Shown here: positions 56,165 through 64,000 of the stretch, one piece after another
Layout: each line of letters opens with the position of its first letter
Position numbering within the stretch: position 1 is the first letter of the stretch
DNA from: Ceratobasidium sp. AG-K
Lineage: Eukaryota; Basidiomycota; Agaricomycetes; Cantharellales; Ceratobasidiaceae
Assembly (NCBI GenBank): GCA_037039685.1
Contig: JAWNGF010000002.1
Location: 1,116,001 to 1,180,000 of the forward strand
DNA: 64,000 nucleotides
Reading direction: 5' to 3'
Made by a program: the position numbers and the translations under genes
Notes under the pieces: generated by a model
Told to the model about the DNA's origin: nothing
The model's input: only the letters and a program-made list of their open reading frames with translations
Databases searched by the model: none

Positions 56165-57326
56165 ATGTCACTATCACAGAAGAGCTACACCTGGGACACG
56201 AACTTCCTCAATCCCCGCGCAGAGCCTCAGAATCCACTCGCGTTGATTGTCCTGAACCAGCCTTTTGCTCACAATACGTTCTCGAAGCTATGGGCCAAGT
56301 GTAAGCAGCGGGTTTACCGATATGCGCCATCCGTGTTGGTATTTGAGATTAGTTAGGTCAATGGAAAATATTCGCCGACGGTGGATCAAACCGTGTATAC
56401 GACGCATTTAACCAAGAGGGGCGTCTCCGGTGAGAGCCTCACGCAAGAAGGCACCGTTTGCTGCTCTAGCTAAATCGGTTTACTCCTGACTAAACTTTTG
56501 TCGATCCCGCCGATGGTTGCTCAGTTTCCTGCCCGATCACATCAAGGGCGACTTGGACTCTCTCAGACCGGAGGTCCGATCCTGGTACGAAGAACAGGTA
56601 CGCCACATAACAGCCACTTGAACAACGGCACAATATGATCTCTTCCAGGGTGTTACTGTCGAGTGCGATGAAGATCAGGATTCGACTGATTTAATGAAAT
56701 GCATAACTTGGATAGACAGAATAGAGAGAGATAGGAAACTAAAGGTATGTATGCTACCTACGCTGGTACGAACGCAGCCAATCAGCAAAGTGTAGATTGA
56801 TGTTATAATTCTGGGCGGACTTTCCGGTCGACTTGACCACACGATTCATACCATGTCACTATTGCACAAACTTCGGAGTACCCGGCCACGCATTTTCGTA
56901 GTCGGTAGTTCGAGTGTGGGGTGGGTTTTGGACCAAGTGAGATTGTTTTGATATTCTCAGAGTATTTCACCCATGATGTGCACGTAGGGCCACCATCAGT
57001 TGGAGTTGGATCTTCGATTTGTCGGGCCTACGTGTGGTTTACTTCCAGTTGGAATTGCGTCCAGTGTGTTGACAACAACCGGTCTGAAATGGAACCTAGG
57101 CATGAATTCCTACGACTTGCGTATTTTCATATCTATTGACAAACGACATACAGATAACACAGAATCCTCATTTGATGGTCTGGTGTCGACTTCTAATTCC
57201 ATACTTCCGGCACCGAATGCAGATCATCTCGGTCGAGTTACAGTTACTACCAGCAACCCTATCTGGTGGTGTGTTGAGCATCGACGAAACGATGCAGCTC
57301 CTGGCTTCCCCGCGACTAGTCAATGA
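56165..57326 (+). CDS. THI80: Thiamine pyrophosphokinase
   Basis: Exons 56165-56300, 56357-56429, 56525-56597, 56649-56744, 56796-56936, 56988-57099 and 57154-57326 give 267 aa. The enzyme transfers pyrophosphate from ATP to thiamine, making thiamine diphosphate. Landmarks: ALIVLNQPFAHNTFSKLWA at the start, FADGGSNRVYDAF, FLPDHIKGDLDSLRPEVRSWY (nucleotide-binding GDLDS), ECDEDQDSTDLMKCI (the Asp cluster binding Mg and ATP), IILGGLSGRLDHTIHTMSLL, VGPTCGLLPVG, VLTTTGLKWNL, and the STSN then NPIWWCVEH tail. The last intron, 57100-57153, uses a GC donor (ggcatg) with a normal AG; reading through it also stays open. Length is usual for fungi. Confidence 0.94.
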
Positions 57327-58000
57327 GATGTGTAAGACCTGCCAAGGTGGCGAGGCTCAAGTGTCCATAATCGTATATATGACGCATACCATATTTCATA
57401 CACCACGCCCCGGCCGGCGGCGTTCATTTTTTTTCCGAAAATATCAAGGTTAAAGCTCAGCCGCGCAAACAAGCTCCCAAGTGCCCAGAACGTCGCGAAC
57501 TTGAGAGCTTCGTCCGAGCACGATATGGAAATCGCAGGTACCTATATTCATATATGATGTCAGCGGCTGTCTATTCTCGGCACAAACAACTTCCTCCTCC
57601 GAGCAATCACATCTGTTATTTCTACTTTAACTTGTCTTACGCGCTACATTATTCCGTAATTCCGAGATCAGTCTACCTTGTGCTACTCGACTAATTCTCG
57701 GGGCGGGTATCTATCAGCTGCGGCTGGATCATTCCGTGAAGATCCGGTAGCCTACTCAGCCGACACACAGCAGAGATTGCTGGGAAGATACACTTCGCCT
57801 AGTTCCGCCATAACCGTAGTATAACACTGTGTTAGCCCAACCAGAGGACGTTCCGACGAGCGTCTCACACCAGGGATTCACCTGCAGAATCGGCAACGTC
57901 GCTCATATTGTGGCTTTGTACTGGCTCATCAATCGTAAACACTAGGTCACTTAACTTGGGAGCTCCGGCAGCTTGAAGACTGTTGCGTACTTTTTCGGCT
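57327..58000. other. Intergenic
   Basis: About 670 bp between tandem plus-strand genes. A GC-rich strand of the thioesterase 5' UTR lies near 57.98 kb. Nothing else recognised. Confidence 0.35.
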
Positions 58001-60444
58001 ATGGCAGCCACAGTTCTCAATGATGCGGCCTGGCGGAACAAGCTATTACTTGTATCTACACTCGCTTTGGTGTCCGTTGCGTGCTGGCAGCGATGGAATG
58101 TCCCAACTCTACGTCGACTAGGCTCGTCCTCGTCCTCAAGCGGCAAGGAGCAAAATGAAGCGTCGTCGACAAATGACTCGGCCCCGTCACCCAAACCTGT
58201 TTCTGCGAGCAGCGTACATATGTCCTGTCGCGTGACCCCAGATATTACGGGTAAGACCAGTACTCAATCCGTGTCGGTCTTAGAGCTCTAATCCAGCGAG
58301 ATATTTAGATGAACACGGTCGGTTGTACGCCGGCGAAATGCTCAAAATCATCGACGTTGCAGCTGGGGTCGCTGCGAGGAGACACACCGACCTGAATTGC
58401 GTAACGATCAGTCTTGATCGAGTCATCCTTGTCCGGGAGATCAGGTCCGGTGATGTGGTTCATGTTGACGCATGCATCAACCGTGCTTGGGGGTCATCAC
58501 TCGGTGTGTAGGGAATTTCTCGCTGGTAGAAACCATTCTAATTCATAGCAAAGAGGCTGGTGTGAGGGTACTCCTTGAAGACGAGGATACCGGCGAGCTC
58601 GTCTATTGTTGTCACGGTAAGAGCCTCCTCGCACCCCGAGGAATATTGATAAATGATATCTTTTCCAAATGTCACAGCGTATCTAACTTTCGTTGCCCTT
58701 GCTCCTGCCCCGGCTTCCCACTCTGGGCCTCCGCCCTCACTCCGACTAGGTAACTCTACCTCTAAATCCAATCAAGCCCGCAAGAAGGCTGTCGTAGCGC
58801 CGATTGTTCCCCATACACTAATCGAGAAGAAACGATACCTGTTCGCTGGACGGCGTAGGGTAATGCGTACATCTCGCCCAGCCGAAGACCTCACTGTTCT
58901 CCGCACGGCGGTAGCGAGTATGATTCCCATACATGCAAAGCGCCAATGGGCTTCTGAATCCGGGTCGTCCGTATCCTCATCAACCGCCGGATCTGGCAGG
59001 ACCTCGCCTCGCGCAGACCAAGACAAACGCCAAGCACGCGAATTGCGGAGCCTGGAGCTGGAGTTGTTAGCCGATGCGCTGGAAGCGCGGGATCCCCACG
59101 TTCATGTAGACGAGGGAGACGTCGTGCGTGCGGACGCTGGGGTCTACGGACCCGACGCGCCAGCCGTACCGCTGGCAGACCTGGAGATCATTTTGGAGAA
59201 GCGGAAGAAAGGAAGGAGACCTACGTGGGTTGGTTTGCGGCCTGACGCTATGCCTGTCGCTCCTCTAGTACGTGCTAAGTCTTGGTCATACGTCAGGGTC
59301 GTGGTTGAATGCTATTGACGATCGGCAGGTTGAGTGGGCAATCCACAACCCTCCTGGTTTCAGCCCGGATTCAGGAACCATACCCCGTCCTCTGCTTTCT
59401 CCGACTGTTGCTACGATTTCCCTATCCGATCCGTCCCGACCACGAAAGCTCCGGCGCGCCTCAAGTGACCTGCAACCTATCACCGGACCAGATGAGACCG
59501 AGCCTGGACCTGGATCTGGTGGCTTTGACATCCCACGCATGGTCCACATGCAAGACACGCTCGCTTGCACGATCCAGATCGTCATGCCACAGCACGCGAA
59601 TAGTGTTGGGGTGTTATTCGGCGGACAGCTCATGGGTGCGTCCCTATATGCGGACGGTGCCTGAATTCTGACTTGATCCCTCGGTAGAATGGATGGAGCG
59701 AACTGCAGTACTGGCCGCACATAGACTAAAGCGTGATTGCGCATGGGTTACCGCCGGGTAAGCCAAATTCTGTTCCGGCGGGGTGCGGTGCGAATGTGAA
59801 CTAATCATGTTGGTTTGTCGGCTTTTCTGTTGGTGGACGAAATGCTTGTTATCTTGTGGTTGAGCAGAATGGACGGCTTGCTGTTTCGCGAAGCTGTCGC
59901 GACTGGGGAAGTGTGAGTTTATCAAACCTTTATTCAGCTTGTCATACGTATGGCTTTGGCGTGATCCACTAATAACTCTGCATATTGTAGCCTTACCTTT
60001 CGTGCAGTTGTGACCCGAGTTTGGACATCATCCGTGGAAGTGTACGTCTGCTCGCACGCCGACGTACGACGGCCATATCCTCCCCCACCAGAAGGCTCTC
60101 AACCAGGTCCAGGTCCAGCATCGAGGTTTACCAATGAAGCCTTCCTGACACTCGTGGCGCTTACCCCAACGCCTCCCCGTGGGTCGTTTGGAGTCCACGC
60201 AAGTCCGGCTCGCTGGATGCATGAGAGGCACTTGCCACCTTTGCAGGAGGAAACAAACTCGCCAACCGAAGACAAACACCTACACCGACGTAGATCAACA
60301 ATGCTACCCCCTACTAGTGCGAATCCGGTCAGGATTGGGGCTGCGATCGTTGAGCCTTCGCGAGCACCGCTACGTGACATCGTCCGAAGCGCAGAGAAAC
60401 GAAGGATCGAGAGGTTAGATATGAGGGAAATGCTCTTGAGGTGA
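58001..60444 (+). CDS. Double-hotdog acyl-CoA thioesterase
   Basis: Start at 58001 (MAATVLNDAAWRNKLLLV) gives an N-terminal hydrophobic helix (LLLVSTLALVSVACW) and a Ser-rich linker. Hotdog domain 1: RVTPDITDEHGRLYAGEML then IIDVAAGVAARRHTDLN and SLDRVILVREIRSGDVVHVDACIN. A spacer of about 200 residues with basic and low-complexity sequence follows, then hotdog domain 2: CTIQIVMPQHANSVGVLFGGQLMEWMERTAVLAAHRL, GLLFREAVATGEVLTFRAVVTRVW. The pattern (ADAG/GGxLMxWxD-type cores) is that of ACOT/BFIT acyl-CoA hydrolases that release CoA from fatty acyl-CoA. A START domain is not seen. Stop at 60442-60444. Internal exon borders at about 58249-58300, 58497-58540, 58615-58675 and 59635-59690 were read by eye. 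An anchored enzyme is inferred from the helix. Confidence 0.85.
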
Positions 60445-60834
60445 GTGCATACGGTTTGATATATTATCTTGCGTTGGTTGGCTGGGTCCGTCAGTTGTGG
60501 GGAAAGCTGTGCAGCTTATTTATAGCGTATCGGCTGGGTGGTGCTCCTTTCCTTTCGTCATGAAACGGATGGCGAGGTTATGTTATCGTGGTTTCTGCCG
60601 AGTTGGGGGATCGGCTCGCTGACCCAAACTTATTTTTGACGCTCCGTGACTGTAGGGTGTATGCGAACTCTGTACCGTGACACTTTGAAGGATTTATTGC
60701 TGTGGCTAGGGATCAGGTGTATGCGTGTATGATTAGTTGTATATTAGATAACTGATATTCAGAGCATATTTGACCAATACAACGGGATAACCAAATGAAA
60801 AGACAAATTCACACGCCAAGTACGGTCCATAACG
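60445..60834. other. Convergent intergenic region
   Basis: About 390 bp, no protein-like frame. Nothing recognised. Confidence 0.35.
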
Positions 60835-61516
60835 TTATTTGCCAGGTTGGTAGCCGTACGCAGGCTGTTGGCCATATCCAGGCTGCTGATACTGTCCGGG
60901 CTGACCTTGGAACGAGTTGGGTTGAGATTGGGCCCACTGTTGCTGACCTGAATGGTATAGCGAATTAGGAACGGCCAACTGTGAGTTTGCGGCTATCGTA
61001 CCTGGTGGTGGACCGTGGTTGCCTGGAAAGTATCCTCCGCCTTGTGGAGGGCCTGGCAACGGCGGAGCGTAATTACCGGATTGGTCGACTATAGTACATG
61101 ATACTGTTTAGTTCCAGATCGGGTATAGGTAACCAAGGGCTCACCGTGCCAGCCACATATAGAACAGTTCCAGATGTGCGATGAGCTCATGGGGATCAAA
61201 GGCACAAAACAGATCTCAAGCCAGGTCCGTTTCTTAGCGCCAAACACCGCGACTGAATAAACGGCAATTAGTTCCTGGCGGCGAGCAGAGAACGACGCTT
61301 ACCGTTATTACAGCGGGGACAGAGCCGGGTTTGGCCGTTGTCGCTGCCATCGGCGCTGATCTTGGTAGGACATCCGACTATGAAGTATCGATCAGGTTCC
61401 ACAACAGATGTGGAGTACGTGGCGGTGACTTACTTGCGATACCTGTCAACGGCGGCGGGGTAAGTACGGGGCTTCTTGCGGCGAGAATCCGAGTCCAACT
61501 TACAACAAAAGTCCAT
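60835..61516 (-). CDS. Zinc-ribbon protein, fungal LITAF/zinc-ribbon-15-like
   Basis: Exons 61504-61516, 61434-61442, 61303-61377, 61145-61252 and 60835-61088 give 152 aa. The N-terminus MDFCCIAIGCPTKIS is completed by a 9-nt exon. Two CxxC pairs (LCPRCNN and NCSICGW) flank a helix-like AVFGAKKRTWLEICFVPLIPMSSSHI, the arrangement of small fungal zinc-ribbon proteins with a central hydrophobic stretch. The tail is Gln/Gly/Pro/Tyr rich (PGQYQQPGYGQQPAYGYQPG), as in prion-like domains. Role unknown; membrane or endosomal association is only a possibility from the LITAF resemblance. The start at 61516 is the only ATG giving this pattern. Confidence 0.78.
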
Positions 61517-61937
61517 GTTGGTCTTACGGGTAGGAACGTTGTCGGGTTCTCGTAAATGAGTTCAAGAGATAATTCTCAGCCTGTTGCTTCCGCAGCGCTT
61601 GCCCAGCCTTGGGAATTCAACACGAGACGCTTGGCGCACGTGATGGAATGTCACGCGATGTCACCAACGCCACTCTCGCGTTCGTGCCGGCAGCGAAATG
61701 CGAGAAAAATCGTCTCGGAGGTCTTACAGCAGCAATCTTGTAGCTGTAGAAAGGGATACATTCGGTGTGAAAATGTGATTTATCCATTTGCCGCGTACAA
61801 GAATCACGGCAGTCGCGCGGCACAGGTCTTAAGTTAGCAACGCATATTATTGGCAACTGGACCCGAGTAAATTCGTAATCAACTCTTTCTCTCTTCATCG
61901 ACCGCGACCAGCCAACGTCTGGTTCCCGTCTCCCGTC
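61517..61937. other. Divergent intergenic region
   Basis: About 420 bp between the zinc-ribbon gene and the copper radical oxidase gene. Short frames only. Both promoters must lie here. Confidence 0.4.
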
Positions 61938-64000
61938 ATGCGACGTCCTCTCTCTCTCCTACACTCGCTCGCGGCCTCGGCTCTACTCTACAATGCTGTC
62001 CCCACTGTGGCGCAGGACGCTGGTTCGATAGTGGAGGTTGGCGACACTCTGGTTTCTGCCATGATGGTATGTCATTGCTTTCTTTTCTCTCCAACATGCG
62101 TTGACCTACTTGATCAAGATGTTACTGGGAAACGATGAAAAAGTATACATTATGGTGCGTCGGGTTGCTCTTTGCAGCCTCAACTCTCTCTCAACCGCTC
62201 ATTACCAATAGGACAAGGTGGAAGGCAACCCCACGAGGGTTGGCGACCACCCAGCCTGGGCTGTTGAATGGTTAGTCGCGCGGCTTCTTTCATTCCTCAT
62301 TTAGACTGAACATTTGCGCAGGGATATTGCGACAAGCAAGGCAACACCAATGGACATGACTACAAACGTGTTTTGTGCCTCTGGAATGCACTTTCCCAAC
62401 GGCTCGTTTGCTACCTTTGGTGGCAACGGTGCCATCGGTCCTGGTGGCAAAGTCGGCAGCGTAGCCGAGTACGGGTCTGGTGTCTATGACGAAGTCTACA
62501 AGAACTACGATGGCACCAAGGCCATCCGTGTCCTCAACCCGTGTACGGATGCCAAATGCGAGTGGTTCGACAACGCGGCCCTGCTCAGCATGCAGAAGAA
62601 GCGTTGGTACTCGACTGCTGAACCTCTGGCCGACGGCACTATCATTCTTATTGGCGGGTTCGTCAACGGTGGATACATCAATCGTAATACCCCCAACATC
62701 GACCCTGCTTATGAAGGGGGCGCTGCCGAACCTACCTACGAATACTGGCCCAGTCGCTACAGCCCGCCCAAGGTCATGCAGTTCATGATCGACACCAGCG
62801 GTCTGAATTCGTACGCTCACGCGTTCTTGATGCCGTCTGGAAAGATCTTTGCCCAGGCCAACTACTCGACAAGTAAGTTGTATTGCTGTCCACCTGCCCC
62901 ATCATCTGACTTGTACTTTCTAGTCATGTGGGACCACGACCAGAACATCGAGACCAAACTTCCCGACATGCCCGGTAGAGTTATCCGCGTGTATCCTGCT
63001 TCCGGAGCTGTCGCCATGAAGCCCCTTACCCCTGAGAACAACTGGACTCCCGACATCCTCTTCTGTGGTGGTTCGGATATGCCGGAGGATGCTTGGGGCA
63101 ACTACTCTTATCCCAACATCAATACCTGGGACTATCCTGCTTCCGCCGACTGTCATTCGATCATTCCTGAGCCCGAGGACGGCTCGTCCCCCATCTATGT
63201 CAAGGAGGACGACCTCCCGATTGGCCGTACCATGGGTCAATTCATCTTGCTGCCCGACGGAACGATGCTCGCCATCAACGGTGCTGCGAACGGTACCGCT
63301 GGATACGCCGAGGGAACTGGGCAGACACTACTTTACGGTGATATGCCGTTTGGTATGAGTCTTGCTTCGGCACCCGTGCTCAAGCCCGTGATCTACGATC
63401 CTTCCAAGGCCGCTGGCTCTCGTTGGTCCGACGCTGGGTTGGGCGAATCCACCATCCCCCGTTTGTACCACTCGTCCGCACTCTTACTCCCCGACGCATC
63501 GGTTCTTGTCGCAGGCAGCAACCCGAACGTCGACGTCAACACGACCACCGCTTTCCCTACCACGTACAAGGCCGAACGGTTCTATCCGCCTTACTTTGCC
63601 AATATCTCCGCCCGTCCAGTTCCACACAAGTTTCCTACTACGCTTAGCTATGGCGGTGACTACTTTGATATCGAGTTGGGCCCCGAGTCCTACAGCGGCA
63701 ATGCCAATGACGCGGCTAAGAAAACCAAGGTCGTGCTCATTCGCCCTGGATTCACCACTCACGCCATGAACATGGGCCAGCGCTATCTCCAGCTCAACAA
63801 CACCTACACCGTCGCGGATACTGGCAACATTACCCTACACGTCGCTCAAGTTCCACCCAACCCCAACATCCTTCAACCTGGCCCCGTTCTGATGTTCGTT
63901 GTCGTCGATGGGCTGCCTAGTGTGGGCAAGATAATTCAGGTCGGGACTGGAAACATCGAGACGCAACCCACAGCTGCGGTTGCTCAGCTTCCTGCCATCG
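61938..64000 (+). CDS. Copper radical oxidase (glyoxal oxidase-like, AA5), partial
   Basis: Exons 61938-62066, 62119-62154, 62212-62270, 62322-62872 and 62924 to the window edge encode 617 aa, incomplete at the 3' end. A signal peptide (SLLHSLAASALLYNAVPTVA) marks it as secreted. Active-site residues by analogy with Phanerochaete glyoxal oxidase: the cysteine in NVFCASGMHFP and tyrosine in KKRWYSTAEPLADG (the Cys-Tyr crosslink), the Tyr-His in IPRLYHSSALLLPD, and the histidine in FTTHAMNMGQR. These enzymes oxidise aldehydes to acids with release of hydrogen peroxide, feeding peroxidases in lignocellulose decay. Substrate range is not readable from sequence. Kelch-like repeats give the beta-propeller. 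Exon phases are consistent. Confidence 0.95.

Noticed and set aside
1..64000. tRNA, rRNA, CRISPR or prokaryotic elements
   Set aside because: No cloverleaf with intact B-box (ggttcga) and acceptor pairing was convincing, and no regular direct-repeat array is present.

Overview
The window is nuclear DNA of a filamentous basidiomycete. Almost every gene is split by many short introns (about 48-66 bp, GT...AG, with occasional 9-16 nt exons), codon use is unbiased, genes lie on both strands about 0.3-1 kb apart, and no operon logic is visible. The mix of families (AA5 copper radical oxidase, TmpA-like flavoprotein, S28 peptidase, MARVEL proteins with Pro-rich tails, a multi-exon P450, a LigE-like GST, a large single-copy P-loop NTPase of the kind expanded in Agaricomycetes) fits an Agaricomycete. 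A Rhizoctonia-like Cantharellales genome is my best guess, from family resemblance only. All splice models were read by eye from frame continuity and GT/AG signals; no alignment was run.

Layout. 0-1.3 kb: nicotinate phosphoribosyltransferase (partial, minus). 1.8-3.4 kb: RRM-like/RING protein. 3.9-5.0 kb: repeat-containing LEA-like protein. 5.7-15.5 kb is the accessory part: a damaged P450, an intact LigE-type GST, an 876-aa CRN-like/STAND-like NTPase, a degraded stretch, a second decayed GST copy, and a palindromic MITE-like element. 15.5-23.3 kb (plus strand): MARVEL-like protein, PIN4-type RRM-R3H protein, PP4 regulatory subunit R1. 23.5-28.7 kb: polytopic membrane protein, then a RAD51 paralogue head-to-head with a U1A/U2B''-type snRNP protein. 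29-38 kb: second MARVEL-like protein, small membrane protein, MFS sugar porter, CDC50 flippase subunit. 38.9-41.5 kb: secreted S28 serine peptidase. 42.4-52.2 kb: coiled-coil protein, cyclin L head-to-head with a WAPL-family cohesin-release factor, and a CCCH/RS-rich protein. 53-64 kb: TmpA-like flavoprotein, thiamine pyrophosphokinase, double-hotdog acyl-CoA thioesterase, zinc-ribbon protein, and a copper radical oxidase cut by the window end.

Functionally most genes are housekeeping and unlinked: cofactor synthesis (NAD, thiamine pyrophosphate), RNA processing (snRNP protein, cyclin L, CCCH/RS protein), and genome maintenance (PIN4, PP4R1, RAD51 paralogue, WAPL). The P450-GST pair suggests detoxification. 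The carboxy/aminopeptidase-like enzyme and the copper radical oxidase are secreted enzymes of a saprotroph or pathogen. The most unusual locus is the NTPase flanked by an intact and a dead copy of the same GST.
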